A DNA stretch of 64,000 nt from Ooceraea biroi (lineage: Eukaryota; Arthropoda; Insecta; Hymenoptera; Formicidae): positions 14,958,874 to 15,022,873 of the forward strand of contig NC_039512.1 of assembly GCF_003672135.1 (NCBI RefSeq), read 5' to 3'. Below, piece after piece: positions 34,911-49,800 of this stretch. A program made the translations under genes and the position numbers. Each line of letters begins with the position of its first letter. The first letter of the stretch is position 1. The notes beneath the pieces are model-generated. The model saw nothing but the letters and a program-made list of their open reading frames with translations. It made no database searches and was not told the origin of the DNA.

Positions 34911-37074
34911 TGTAACATAGGGGCGCGATACGAAAACGTCGTCGTCTCCGTGCTTGATGATACGATATCTCGTATGTACTGGGTGAACACTATCTTTTTG
35001 CTTCCTCTTCAAGCAAATACACAATTAATTTTTTATTCACGATTTTATTGTCCCTGCAATTTTTAAGTTTTAATATCAAAAGTAACGTAAATATAATAAA
35101 AATTTATTTAAATCACCGTAAAATGCATTTTTTAATCATTGTATCAAGTTACTTAATTGATTACAAATAAATTTAGCAAACAAACTCTTACTTTAAAAAA
35201 TATATGTAGCTTTCAATTCAGTAAAATATCGATTTTTAATTATCCTTTAATTCCTAAAATTACGGATTAAAATCGCACGTTTCTAAATTAGTTGGAGCAT
35301 GCACAGAGCAGAAACGCGACTTTGGGCCACCCAGTGTATTCACGCCGCGAAAGCTCTCACCTGCTAACGGTCGTCTGATTACAAAGCCGCAGTTTTTCTT
35401 GCTTACGTAACGTAACGCGGGGGTGGCTCGCGCGCGAAGGCTCATTGAAATAGTCGTGGAGGTATCTGCATCGCGGATCGAGACGTTGCATATTCATCTT
35501 GCTCGCCTAATCTCCCGGCTTGCAACATCGCGATTATACTAAGGGAAATCGTTAGCGTCAGCGAGAAGACACGACTCTTGTGCAGCTGATTAAATGTAAT
35601 ATATTGATATTCTTAGAGAGTATAAGCTATTTACATAAATCATTTTACGTAGGTGTTTAGGGAAGATGCAACTGAATTGCTTCGTCATAATGGATCCATG
35701 GATTCTCTTGCAGAAATCTCGCAGGTCCTGTTTAGGAAAACACTTCAAATTTCACACAGTATAACACAAGGATTGATTATATAAATAATCAAAATTTCAT
35801 ACAAATAACTTAAAAATAAATCATGATCATTTATCCGGCAAAGTGCGTTGAAATTTCTGATCGCTCCGAATCAAAGAATCATCCGACTGAACGTCTCCTT
35901 AATCCTTCTCGCGGTTATTTAAAAAACACATTTCTCGCCAAATGTGTATCTTCTTCGCAAAAGAAGAAAAGAGCAATCAGAATCCCACGGGTACGAATTG
36001 GGCGAAGTGTCCTTTTTCCGCAGCCGCCACGAGAGGCGCCGGTTCGTACCCGGATAACCGGTTAATCACGACCGTAACTCTCTCGCGCGTAGTGTACCCC
36101 GATCCGCGCGGGGGGTGTCGCGCCGCGCCGCGCCGCGTCGCGTCGCGTTGCAACTTTCTCCGACACCGTCAAAAACGACGAGGCGTAGCGCACCGCTTAT
36201 CAGCGACGCGCGCTATCGCATACGGGTCGCGCTAATGTCTCCTTATCAGAGAAAGAGGTGGTACGTACCTATTCGCCGGCGCGCTCTTTCTCTGCCCACA
36301 CGAGCGGGTCGGATTTCCAGAGAGCTACCAGCACGCTCTGGTTTCTCTCTCTTTCTCTTGTTCTCGTTGTCCCTTCCTTTCGCTCTCTTCCGCCTAACTG
36401 TACGCGGGACTACGTGTCACCCGGACCCCGTGCTATCGTCCTCGTCGTCGCCGTCGCCGTCGTGGGACGACGAGGACTTTCCAGTTCCTCGTTTCTGTTT
36501 CCGCGCGTTTCCTGATAGCGCGAAGCGATAGTTAAAAGCGGGACCGGGCTGCACCTGCCCTTCCTTCGCTCTCAATTGCTGCAGTTGCGTTATCAGCCGG
36601 TCGCTCGGTTGGCGATATCGTTTCCGTCACGTCGCGATTAACTCGTCCATTAGACATCTGGGGAGCGTGTCTGCGTCGGCTCGGCTTGCGTAAAGCCACG
36701 CTACTTTATCGGAATGTTGTATAATCCTATTAAAAGTGACGATTTTTCGTCACACATTGAACACTCAGTAATTGGACTTTTCCTGCGAAAAATTAAGCTT
36801 CTCAGGGAAATTTGCAATCGATACATAACACATTTCAAATTTGCATGTGATTGTGATAATAATGGAATATTGTACCGATAATGGAGCGCTCTTATGCATT
36901 ACGTAAAGTAAAGCCAGTGAATTCTGGTTCTAATTCGAAAGCGAATTAAAAATGACGAGATGGATGACAAGGTAGTTTCGCTCGCGAAGGGTCGCTTGGC
37001 GATTTTTCGAGAAGTCGAACACTCGCGATTCGGCGTGACTCGCAATGGCGTGAATTTATATCAGCACGATGGCA

Positions 37075-37269
37075 GATAAGGCGGCCTCGTTATCGCGGGC
37101 CGTATCAGACCTTATCGCTGGCCGAGCCAGCAAATCGGAGCTCGCCGCGCCGAATTGACCACTGATAACGGGTTTAATCAACGTAACGTGCGTTCCATTT
37201 CGCGCGGCCGAGCCGCGATTGGGCCGCTTTGTCGCACGATCTCCGGCGAATCGCCGGTGCGTTCTTATC
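37075..37269. promoter_or_regulatory. Cluster of five GATAA/TTATC cores
   Basis: Cores at 37075-37079, 37090-37094, 37112-37116, 37164-37168 and 37265-37269, on both strands, three of them in CGATAA form. Inferred candidate GATA-factor enhancer; no experimental support in the sequence itself. Confidence 0.35.
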
Positions 37270-37901
37270 GGCAACGTGATATCGCTGATATATCCACGCG
37301 TTTATACTTATATTACCTGTACTCTGTGAGTAAATCAAGGTGCACACATGTTGCGTACGTGCGCGTCATTTCACCGTCGTTATGATGATTACCGCGCCAT
37401 TATCGAATGTCGAGTGGATGCACCTGGAAATTAACGTAGGTGCGATATGTGGGTTTATATTGATCGATTCAATAATTCCTGAATCAACCTGAAGATTCGA
37501 AGACGCGACATGACGAAGATTGCTTGATCTTGAGATCATTTTTATTTGAAAATTGATTGTGTATCAATTTTACGTACATTTGGATCATGTAATTTAGATT
37601 CAAAAAAATGTTGATATTCGAATGAAATTTAGTTTAAGAACATTTTGCTAAATTTTCTATTCAGACTCGAGTTTTTCTTCGTGAGTTTAGCCCACACTTT
37701 CATGTAACTCTATTTTTCCCGTCCCCCGCGAACGATCGCAGAGGCTCGGCAGGGTGACGAGAAGCAACACCTTTCCGGCACTTTCCAGTGAGGGTAGCAC
37801 GCTATCTGATACGCCACGGTGGAGGTGTTAATTCACGTTCCACTCCCTTCGCCTCTTTCGCCTTGCTTACGGCATCCCGTCCCTTCCATGCGCGCTTCCT
37901 T

Positions 37902-37921
37902 CTCTCTCTCTCTCTCTCTCT
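37902..37921. repeat. (CT)n microsatellite
   Basis: Short CT run in a pyrimidine-rich region. Confidence 0.85.
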
Positions 37922-40900
37922 TTTGTTCTTTTCTGTGTAGTTTGCATCTTTATCTCTTCTCTCCCCTATGATGCACCACATCGCGTCTATTTCCTTGTCG
38001 TGTGCACGCACACATCATAGCACGATAATTTAAAGGGTGGAATTTGGAAAGCGTATGCATCATTCATCTTTACGCGTGTTTTATTGCAAATTTCCACATC
38101 ATGATTGAAGTAAATAATTAAATTAATAACATATCCCGGAAATGACTATATGCACGAATAAAGAGCAGACACATTGCATTACATTCTCCCTCTCTCTCTA
38201 AATTTATTACCGATGTAATTTACATATATTATCAAGGTATTATCAATATTACCGCTCATGAATCGGGAACGAAATATCTATTTCACCCTCCCGGGAATAA
38301 TAAATCACATAGACATAGACGCAGCAACGAGCGCAGACGTTCCCGCGGCGCGTCGCGAACTCATTCCCCCCGCTTCGGAAAAACCGCACATCGAGAGAGG
38401 AAAAATCTCCGTGTCTCCATGAGAAGGGGAGAAGGGAGGATGAGGACAGTGGGGTCTCTCCTCAGCGCTCAGGAGAACGCCGCGAGAGCGTGGAAGCCAT
38501 TTATCCCTCTCGGTGGGCACGCGTGCGTGCACCCTCGTCGCCACACGTACACGTAACACCTACACGCAGAGTTAATACACATACGTATGCACACGTGCGA
38601 AGGAAACGATGAGGGACGCAGGGGGGTAGCAGAGAATGGCAGCCCTCGTTGTCATGCAGGATGCGCGAAGGGGGATGAAGCCGGTGTGCCCGCCCCCTTC
38701 TCGTCGTGCCATCCAGCCCTATCCGACCGCCACCCGGATCACTTCCCCCTCTCCCTCCTTCCCCCTTACCCCAGCAGCCGTCGCCACCGCCACCCAGATG
38801 GCAAGCCGGCGGGCGCACTTCATTTCCGCGTCTTACAGCCGGCCGGCGCGGCGAAGGAAATGAAAACAATGAGATACAGCGGTCATCCGTTACCGTATGC
38901 TCGTCGCGTCTCTTAACTCGCATTTGTATTACTTAAGCGCCTCTAAAAGCGCTCGAGCGAGCGAGCGAGCGAGCCGCTGCCGCCGCCGCCTCGGCGAGAG
39001 GGTATCCTTCTTCTTCCTGTTCCTCCCCCGGTTGCTGCGACGTCGCGACGCTGTGCGTCCCCGCGTGAATCTCGCTATGGTTACATATAAAGAAGTAGCG
39101 TCTCTTCCGGTACCGGAATGTGCCCGCCGAGACAATAGAGCCCGGCGGTTTTCGTTTAATGAGATTTCCTTGGCGCTTGAGGTACTGGTGAGGTGGGATC
39201 TTTTCGCGCGGAGGATTTTGGCGGGTATTGTTTAATATTGAAATGTTGGCACATGACACGTCTGGTGTCTGCAGCGAGAGTTTCGAGATTGAGTAATGTC
39301 GTTGAGTCGTAATTGTGAAAGCTTGCAGAGATTAAGAATATTTCAAATTAATTATTGGAATTATTTAGTACTAGGATGTAAAGAATATTTAAATTGACGA
39401 GATTAAGCTTTCAAATATTACTTAAGTTGATGAAACTTTATTAGAAAACTTTTCTGACGATGGAAACCTGAGCTACAAAATTAAGCTGTCGTTAGATTGA
39501 AAACTTTTCGCAATTTTAGAAGCTTAAATTAAGTTCAATATTTAAATTAACTTGATCTTTCTAAAAATATTATTTAAGCTGTAAAATGTGATCAAGCAAA
39601 GCAAAGATTCCATCGTGCCACCCTTCTGTCCAGTTAAAATCCCAACATGACAGTCGCGACTCGGTTTTATTCATTAGTCCACCCAGTCCACCCTGAGGAT
39701 AACCTCCCGTAGATGATTCCAGGGTGACATCCCGGGATCCTATTTTGCATTTTATCGGCGAGCGGTCCAGGGGACACCGAACGGGAGAGCCGAAGTCACG
39801 AAGAAGGACGATCGAATTTCCTTCGTCGTGGATCCCGCAGGCTCCTCGCGAACTTCGTCCATCTTCCCGCACTCGTGGAACGGGGGTGAATGCGGGGGGT
39901 TGTTCCTGCTCTCGTTTATCCCGGGCCAGGATGCCGTGACGGCGGGTTCCTTGTCGAATGTCCCGCATTAAATCCCTCTTCCGAGGGCGCGCGCGCTCGC
40001 GCTCGCTTTCGTCGGATGGCGCACGTTCCGCCGCACGGAAATTATGAAATCAGAGACACAGGGCACGTACTCCCGGTCCCCGGCATGCAGGATCACACCT
40101 CGTCCTGCCGCCTGCCTCCGTCCGGGGGGTGTCCTCGAGCGGGGAGATTGGCAAAAGTCCGGATGATGTATCGCGCCGCGACGATAATGGCGTCTCTCGT
40201 CGGTCTCTCTCTTCCTCGGTCTCCTTCTCTCTTTATCTCTCCGTGCGCGCGAGACTTCCTCTCGATCGTCCTCCTATCATTTTTAATGCTGATAAATACC
40301 TCGTCTCCGAAATTATCTCGGGACGATATCGATGTCATGGCATGCACCGTGGCAGGACATTTGAAACGAGGCTTCAGCGAAATTTTAGGAATCGTTTGGG
40401 AACCATTAGGGAAAACACTTTTTTATGATGCTTATTGCTGTATTAATAAAACTATATTAATTACAATTATTTCTATGGAAACATTAAGAGCCTTTATTTT
40501 TCGATTAAAAATATCTTTATATAAAAATGTTCTACTTAACAATAATAATAATAATACTCTTATTAGTTGCGGTTTGTAACCGGTTTTTCGACATTAAACT
40601 TAAAAATTAGTTTCTCGACAGTTTCGTTGACAGGCAATTACAATTTCGCCAACATAACCAAACAATTCCTTCGCCGTCAGTCGTGTTTCCTCCCAAAACT
40701 CGCCGACATCCATCTATTCGCGCAGATATCCGCGCGTTATTTTGGAGAGAAAAGAAAAAATTGGCGCAGGATTCCTATCGATTGTTCCAAGTTGGCGAAG
40801 CGTTTTCGGGCTGCCGCGATATCTCGCGAAATAGTTCTCCATCGGGGAACATCGTAAAATCGACGGGGTAAATCACGCGCCAGCAATCGACGCGGTGGTG

Positions 40901-41103
40901 GTGGTGATAGCGGCGGCGGCACTTTTATCACGTAATTGCGGCGTCTAATTGCGGGCCGCTAACTGGTTCGATGCCAAGACGGGATGTCGAACGTAGTGGC
41001 AGGGGTGGGCGAGCGTGGTGAAGGGGAGGATGGGTGCGAGAGTTGCGGAACGTTATCAGAGAGGGTGCTTTCCTGTTATTTGTACGATAGCGACCGGGGG
41101 GAG

Positions 41104-41141
41104 GGTGCGAGGATGGCTGGAAGGTGCGAGGATGGCTGGAA
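41104..41141. repeat. Two exact 19-bp direct copies
   Basis: GGTGCGAGGATGGCTGGAA occurs at 41104-41122 and again at 41123-41141, followed by a diverged third start. Confidence 0.9.
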
Positions 41142-42915
41142 GGCGCGAGAGCAGTGGTGAGGGAAAAGAGTCGATCAGATAAGGGTAGCCTCAAAGGTAG
41201 CACCACCGTTTCGGGGGCGGGGAGGAAAGAAGGAGACACGTGATTATGCGCCACTAAGCGAGCCCAGGGACGCCACTATTACGCTGCTATTTTACGCCCG
41301 CTATTGAATCCCACGTTTCTGAAATGCCTCCGCTCTCTCTCTCTCTCTCTCTTTCTCTGTTCCTCCCCGTTTCGCGCGCTTGTTCGTCGACAACACCGGA
41401 ACCCGACGTTTCCCCGGAATTAAAATGGACAATGCTGATGACGAGCTAAGACGAGGCAAGGGATTAAGGGATTAGGAAGAACGCACAAATTGGAAAAACG
41501 ATCACGCTCGATGCGGTTCGAACGCAAAATCAGTCTTGATGAAACAATTAATAATAATAGATAATAGATGTCTGATATTTTATGTACGTTTATATTATAC
41601 GTTTGGCAGAGTTTTAAATTTTCCAGAAAATCTCGGAACCGCGTAACAAAAATGTAAAAAAGTAGAACAGGATTGAAATGTCGAGTTGAACATTATGTTT
41701 AACGTAACGTGAAACGCTGTGTCTCTATGTGCAATGCGGCGTAAAATATTTTTGTTCCTGTGCCGAGAAAATCACAGCGGCGCGTGACGCGGGGTTAATA
41801 AAGTACCACGAAAGGGAAAAATTCGCGCTCGCGAGATCCTCAATGAATATCATGGAGAGAGAAAGAGAGAGAGGGTGAGAGAGGGAGGGTGAGAGAGAAA
41901 GGGAGATAGGGGCGCGGTTTCCGTCGGTTCGTTGACGGAAACCGTGTTTTTCAATCGGCGGCTTTGTCGCGCTTTTATCCCGCCGCGAAAGTACAAGCTC
42001 CGCGTTGCGACGCGACGCGTCGCGATGCGTCGCGGCGCTCCATTGTCTCCTCACGCGAAAGCGTCGCTACTTCCTACGGGCACCGCGACGCGACGCCCGC
42101 CGACGTCGCGGTGCCGACGTCCCTTTATCTGCACTTTTCATGCGGTCACCGACACGATCCATCGGCACGATCCCGTAAATTCCCGATTAACGTTGCGCCA
42201 TAGAAATCGCATTTGCGTAAATATCTATTGATAAGCTAGAGTTTGCTCATATCACTTTCATAATTTATTTATCACCAACTTATCTTATCACATTTTTATC
42301 AGTAAATGTCAATATATCATGTGAATTTTGTGATAAAATTCTGTTTTAATTAGTACGTTAGTTTATGTATCAATTTATGCTGTTGATCATTTTCTTAATG
42401 TTTTATTTATACATATCTCTCATGCACACACATAATTAAGCGAATATCTGCGCGAATATAATCAAGACTGTCTTAAATCGTTTGTATCTGCAAAAGCGTA
42501 AGGGAAACATCTGGATCACAAACGTCTGGATTCTGATTCGAGCATAGTTAAAAAGGTAAATATCGTGAAAGGATCGGAGACTCAGATATCGGTCGCGATA
42601 TTCCTGATCCTGCTGATCCCGAAATAAGAATGGGTTATCGTGTGTCGAGCTCGGAGAGATACGCTCTCGCCGGACCGTAAAACAATTGGCGCGACTCCGG
42701 GCTCGCGATACTTTCGATACTCGCGACGATAAAGCACCCTCTAGATGTCGCTACGGGGCGAGAGGGTGAGCGGCTGGGCGAGCGGGGTGAGTGGGTCGCC
42801 CTTGCTTGCCGATATTTACGGGCTGCGGCAACCCTTATCGGCCGGCTGCTGTTAGAATATAGGTGCGGGCTATAGGTGCATCGTGCCCGCAACCCCTCGT
42901 GCACCCCCTCTCAAT

Positions 42916-42946
42916 CGGACGGACGGACGGACGGACGGACGGACGG
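42916..42946. repeat. (CGGA)n microsatellite
   Basis: Uninterrupted tetranucleotide run of nearly eight units. Confidence 0.95.
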
Positions 42947-45900
42947 TAAAACGACTCTCAAATTCGAGAGTATCGATATTTCCGATCTCTCTGGTATCGC
43001 AGCTAATGTTGATAATTTAAACAATTAATTGCCGCGATCCTCTCGCAGCGCTGAACGTTTGTTTGTTTATTTGTTCACTTCGCGACAGAAATGATCTGGC
43101 GATGAAGAAATCGGCCGCGATATCGAGCGAGAATAGAAAGAGCGCGAGAGAATGCGAGGGTAGCGAGGGTGGAGGAGACGGGACTAGCTGGTGCAGTCGG
43201 AAAAGCGCGCACTTTCCCGCCGCTATCTGGAGAACTATTTCTCTGGTGTCTGGAAAAGCATTGCCGGCGGCGATAACGACCACCGCGAGGGCGGCGCGGA
43301 GAAAGGGCGAATTTATCGGATCGCCGATGCCCACATTCGCACACCCTCTCTCTCGCTCCATCGGCTCTTTCTCTCTTCCTTGCTCCCTCTGATCGGCTGC
43401 ACTTTGCTCGCTTCGCTTGTTTATTTATCCGATACCGATACCCCAAACGTGGCGAGCGATAGGAGAAGGGAGAAGCGGTGGAAATAATTAATCTTCTCCA
43501 CCAATATCTCTTAATTTTTTGTCTTTAATAATCAGCAATGCCTGAGAAATTATATACCGTCGACAATTTTTTAGAGTCCCGTGAATTACGGCTGCAAATA
43601 AGCAAACAGTTAATTATAATTGACGGAATTTTAAATTTTTCTTTGCAGAAGTTTACATTTCTCTGTATTCTCTTTCTTCTATTTTCTCTCTCTCTCTCTC
43701 TCTTCATAACTTCATATTTCACTTGATATTATTCTGATTCCGGTTTGCGCTTTCGGCGAGCTTCGTCTTATTTGTAGCGTCATTTGCAACCGGTTGGCGA
43801 TTAGGCTCGCCCGTAGGTGACGTCGTTAATCATCGAACTCGTCGTCATCTCGACGAGCCACCCGAGATCGGACAGGTGTGCTTGTGCGTGTCTTATGCGT
43901 GCATGCGTGGCATGTGGACCGGAGGAGGCCGCGCGAGATACCGATCTCGATAATTGAATCGCGGCCGATCGCGCGGGCACCCCGCAGTGCGAGGCACGTA
44001 CTCCGATGGCGGGCACCCGGTTTTTCCCGTCAGGTCTTTCGGGGCTTATTATTACTGTTCGCGCGTATCCTCGATGGATCCTTGTACGCGCCTGTGCGTG
44101 TAAATTATCGCTGCACTTGATCCCGAGACGATAACTGCGAGAGGCGAAGAGATCGAGCCGGACGAGATAATTGCGAGTTTAATTGGTGCATCGTGTACTC
44201 ATTGCGCGATAACATTCCGAGACTCTCCTTATATTAAAGCGAAATTTATTACGTTGATCAAAGAGCTCCTTCGGATTTTTCGATAAAAATAAAAGGCAAA
44301 TGTCCGAGAAAGAAACTTTTTCGTGTGTCGAGTCCGGAAATAAATACAATTTTAGGTAATTTAAAATTATTAAATATGAATATGAAAATACGTATAGATT
44401 GTATTAATTATATTAAATAAATATAAATACCTGAATCCAAATCACGATTCCTCGCGATTAAAAAATAAGTCTTTCGATTTCCTGTTTTTACTTCCAGCAC
44501 TTTGTACGATCGATTGACAAAACGAATAATTAACACATATACGCTAAGTTACCGCGCGGTAACACCAGAGTATTACGCGCCACAATCGACAATCCCGTCA
44601 CGAAAAGGCGTGAGTGCGTGCGTGAGCGAGTGCCATGCGAATCGTCATCGTCATCGTCGTCGTCGTCGAGCGCGGCTAACCGCGGCATTAACTTTCCCAA
44701 CCTCTCGGTAATGGACGAGCCGTGTCTGCCCTTTTCCCGCGTCCTCGGCAATTGGCCGTCGATCGCGGCCGTCGATACCCGCCTCGCACGCCTTCGCGTC
44801 TCCCGGAGATCATGGCGCGCCGAGCGACGTTCAGTCGGGGCGACCGATTCGCCGGCGATCGTCGCGCGAGTGACGCAGCGTCAGCGCTAATAGCGCTTGT
44901 GGAATTCCTAGAGATACCGTCGATTCGCAAACTGTGGAACGAATCGAATGGAGAAGAAATTTCTATGGCGGAATGTCTTTTTAAGAACAGCACGGGCAAT
45001 GTGCACTATTTTAATGTACACTGTTTTAATCAACCGGTTTATTAATTATTTTATGTTAATTTAATTTAATTTATTTTATCAAAAGTGGAACATGTAATTA
45101 AATTGTGATTAATAATTGACAGCAAACATCTAGAGAGATTACCAGAATCGAAATTCGAGTCGAGATGATCGAAGAATTTAATGTCTTAATATTGTTTAAT
45201 TAAAAACCTAATATGTCTTTAGAATTTAATCTAGAGTTTCATCCTCCTAAAACTTGAAATTATCCCGTTAACGAGATTACTCCTCGTGTTACGTTGCGCC
45301 CATAGCCTAAAAGTTTCTCGATTCCGAGGGAAAAGCCGCGTACGAGGTGGCGAACGCAAAGATGGCGCCCGGGTTGTTCTCCCCGCGGAACGGTGGCGGG
45401 CCCGTTATTGGCAAGAAGCATGCGATAGTCGCGAGACATGCATAAATGCATAGCCAGTTTCCTAGATGCAGTCGGATACCGGCGCGCAGATCCCTCGGTC
45501 CGACAACACCGGCCACCCCTTTTTGCCGCCCCGTGCAACAATCTCCCTCTCGCCCACCGCCTGCCATATCCCGCTTTGTGCGGCCCGAACTGATCGGCGA
45601 TGGGGTGAAAGGGTCGAAGGGACTCTTCGAGAACGTGCGCATCTACCTGATGACGCCCCGAGGAACAGGTGGCGTTATCAGGGCCGATTTTTAGAAGGGA
45701 GTGATGGATTAAGGCGGCTTTCAGTGATCTGGACTGATAACGATTTACGCAGGAATTAGTACTTTCAATGATGCAATTTTTGAAATTTTTATGATTGATT
45801 AGTGAAGATAAATGGAGAATTTAAATAAAAAAGAAAATAGGTATTTCGTCAAAAATTGGCATTCCGATGGATGTCACTTTTTCTCTTGTCTCTCTGTTCA

Positions 45901-46738
45901 CGCTGGATGTCCTCGCGTCGTGTAAATTTTGATTTATGGTCCTCACACAGATCGGCGCAACGAGAGGCGCGAGAATTTAAATTTGACTCGCGTCTCAGTC
46001 ACGTGACGAGACGCGAGCGGCGCGAAGTGTCGAGCTGGAGCGCGCGACGAGATTACACGCCGGATATCGGCGAAGTATAATGAATTACCACGCGAGAGAG
46101 GAGAAACACGGAGGGGGCACGGGGGGCAATTAGCACACACTTGCCATGCCGAGTGCGAGCCGATCGCGGCATTCCCGGCGCCTCGCTTGATTGGCAGCGG
46201 ACGCTGCTCTTACCGGTCGTTTCCTCCCGAAGCGGTCTTCGTCAAACGATTCAGTCGCTTCCCTCAAGCATCCCTCCCGTCCTCGCGAGCTGTCCTCGCG
46301 TGGTCAATGCGGACGAGCCGTCGCCACGTGAGGATACTCGCGATCGAGGCGGCGGTGTCTCGATGAAAGAGACACGCGAGCGAGAGGCTTTTTTCGCTCC
46401 CGTATCTAATTAGGGGAGGACGCTAATTATAACTCTCGTAGATGTGCAGGCCTTTAATAATCACCTAATTACACGAATAATTATCCCTAATAATCATAAT
46501 TAATCATCAGTTCTGTAGCATTTTCTTCTCAACAATTTTTGCAACGTATTGCCGTCTTTGTCTGGCAGTAGACGACAATTTCGCAATCCGCGATGGATTC
46601 CTGCGTGATACAAATCTAGCGGTATCTTTGCGATGATCTCTCAAGTTTCGCGACGCATTTTCCTTGCCATTTCCCGCGTTTCGTTGATGGTCCTCGAGGT
46701 CCTCGAAGGTAATCGGCGACGGCGAGGGTCATCCCGCA

Positions 46739-46800
46739 ATACGCATTACGATACGCATTTACGATACGCGTTTACGTGCATACGCGTCCGCGATACGCGC
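46739..46800. repeat. ATACGC-rich imperfect repeat
   Basis: Five ATACGC cores within about 60 bases, separated by short variable spacers such as ATTACG and ATTTACG. Confidence 0.65.
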
Positions 46801-49800
46801 GTTACGCGCGCGAACACGCGGCGCGACGGAGCTGTGAGTGGACCCCGGGCAGTTAATGGGGCCCGCCGCGCGAGATAAAGGATTATTGATCGTAAATAAT
46901 TTCGTAATGCACGTGGCGATCGCCGCGGAACCGCTTATCGCCCGTCGGCATTCCGTCGATCGCGCCGGAACTCGGCGTCGCAGCAGGGAGAGGCTTCGTC
47001 CAGCAGCGCTCCGGACGCTCCCGAGGGGAAGAGGAGGACGCTACGATTTCGCAGACGCAGTCCACCTCGAGACGAAATCCGACCTTCACCCCGTATCGTG
47101 TGCCAACGTTATCAGTCTGGGCCGACGCACGTCCCGTAACGGGAGAATCCAATTCGGATTTCCTAATCTCCGCTGGTATTCCGTTGCTTTTGAATTCGGT
47201 ATGCTGCGGACAAGTCAGCATTTGTATTCTTTAATCCATGTATCCACGCGCACACAATTGCGCTCCCTCCTCTCAACTTTATATTTCCTTAATACTCTAT
47301 TTTCTATTATTTCCAATCGTTACGTTGGATCTAATTTGGCTGAAATTTAAATTGCAGTTTTTTTGTAAGTAACATTAATTAATTAATTGTGTTCGCTCGC
47401 GAATCTCTTCAAGTTCTCTTGATCCTCGGAGATCGTTGGTTTACCGTTTTCCGCGGAGAGAACGTGGGTTAAACGGCTCGGCATTCCGTTCGAGGAGACA
47501 GACAGCGGACGGAAACGCGTTGCGCATTTGGGAACGGGTGGCGGAGGGGAGGGAAGGGTGGCCTTTTAGTAGCTGTCAGGTTACTTTTCGTGGGTATTAA
47601 CGCTTATCGGATCTATCCGGCGGCTTTGCGGTGCCTGTATGTCGACACGCGAGTGCGAGTCACTCGCTCGCTCGCTCGCGCTGTATCGTAATTTTATGCA
47701 CTTCGGATCCGATGAATATGGATTCGTTGGCGTCGCACTACGTCGGGTCGTTGTCGATTTATGCGGGCGCTTCGTCTCGCCGATCGTCCGAGCCGTTCAC
47801 CCGAGAATCGCGGAAAAATGCCTCGCAACGCAACGAGGGGCGAAGAGAGTGAGAAGTAGGAGGAGATTGACATCCAAGTGTGACATTAAATAAATAAATT
47901 AAGAAATTTATCGACATGTCGATTCTGCGAGTTGCAAGAGTAATACGTTCCACGTCCTCTCGCGATCTCGCGCGGAGAGAAAGGGGCGATGGGGTAAGTG
48001 AGTCTCTCTGAATCCGCCATCAAGAAAGGAAGGGGGCAGCAGCGTGGCGCAAATCTTACACACGCACATGCACACATGACGCGTAACATCGTACGTAAAG
48101 CGGCGCAGAATCGTTTGTACATCCATACAATGCCAAACGCGCCGAACACAAGCGCTGCGCGAAGCAGATCCACGACGATAAGGTCTCACGTGTGCTCGCG
48201 CGCGCGAGCGGACACACTCATACACATGATCATCGCACATGCATACATCGCACAGACAGACATACACTGACATAATCACACACACACATATACACAACAC
48301 ACGAATATGTGCGTGTGCGACGCACGGGCCGAACGCGGTAGCGGAGATAAGGCATGGCACACGTTGCTAGATATGTAGCAGATATCAAGCGACGGCCGCG
48401 CGCTCGCTATACCGAGTGTGCACGAGAGAGCAACGTACAACGTAAAGTCGGCACTACCTGTCCGCCAAACCGCCTACTACCATCGTCTGCCTACCTACCT
48501 ATCCACCTACCTGCCATGGAGCAGAGGGTGGTACTCTGCCGCCGGTACACGTGTGTCGTCGCTACAGGGAGTACTACAAGCGATCGAGACGTCGTCGTCG
48601 TCCTCGGCGAGGGTTCGCCGGAATCCACGGCTCGTACTCCAATAGGATCCGATAACGTGGCGCGCGATAATACGCGAAATAGTTGTCTGCAATTGTTCGT
48701 GCGCGATGCAGCGCTCCAGAATGAGTTTCGAACTTTTTGTATGAATTTTTTTTATACATATTAGAAGAGTTTTGTTTGTGAGAGATGTTGCTTCGCTTCG
48801 ATTTTTTAAATAATTAATTAATTGTCTGTCGTGCTTGAGATCTTTTTCAATTCTCGCATCTTGGATGATGGTTAACGCTTTTTTTTGTTATTATTTTTTA
48901 ATCAAGTAATTTAGACTTACAACTGCATTTGTTATTTCTGTCTACGATGGAGAAGTTGCATTTTCGTCGAACTGAGGCTCTCTTGGTTCTTTTTATCGGG
49001 TAGTGATCATTATTTCGATCGCCGTCGCACGCCGTCGGTTTAATTAATAGAGGAATGGTACGTACTCTCGTTATCGGGAAACGATTATTCCGGAATATTT
49101 CGAATAGTTGCCGTCGTGATATCGTGCGCCAAAAAGAAGTCGATGCGTCGCCCTGGACTCGATTAAAATACATTCCTATCCGATTTCCGGTAGTATCGTC
49201 CGGACACCAGCGACAATAATGATATAAGATGATAATCATAACATACGCCAAAATGGGCGACAAGTAACAGAAGAGAAATATCACAAGAAAGGACTCTATA
49301 TAAAATACTAAATTATTTCAGGGAAAATCGAAGAATTAAAAATGGCGCTAGGGCATACGTGTTGAAAGAAATTCAAAAATAAGGCTCTATTGACTTTCAT
49401 GACTGAGATAAAGTTCGTCGTCGCGAATTTTATTCTCGCAAGACGACGCCGAGAACGATCTTGATTGATGAATTCGATAAAACCAGTTTAAGGGAAGGTA
49501 AAGGAGCAGTAAAATAAATCTCAGATAATATCTCGCCCTATCGGCGCGCGCCATGTAAAATGGCGTCGTTCTGAATTAAGATTTTTGCGCGCGCGCGGGC
49601 AGGAGGAAAGGCGAGTAACGTACCTGGTGCGCTCGGTCGAGGATTATCTGCCGGGAAATCAGCTTAATATCCATACAATGTCACGCACTTCTCGCACACA
49701 CGACACGCCGTTAGCGTCGTTTCGTCCGACGCTGAAGTACCGTCGATTCCGCTGAAACTGCGCGATCTTAGATCCGCGCATTCCTACATACGTTTACAAG

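Larger units (their letters stand above)
30001..40000 (+). other. Putative first intron of the FOG-like gene, part 3
   Basis: No exon supported. Contains GTGGCGGTGGTGGT-type simple sequence near 31255-31340 and GCGTCGCG-rich stretches (31919-31955, 36118-36150). Three adjacent hairpins lie at 34861-34910, a GATA-core cluster at 37075-37269, and CT runs at 31590-31615 and 37902-37921. The pieces between are alternating AT-rich and CpG-rich DNA. Confidence 0.45.

Noticed and set aside
39890..40579. 229-codon frame on the + strand
   Set aside because: Crosses from CpG-rich to AT-rich DNA with an abrupt change in residue use (ending in an Asn run), as expected of a chance frame.
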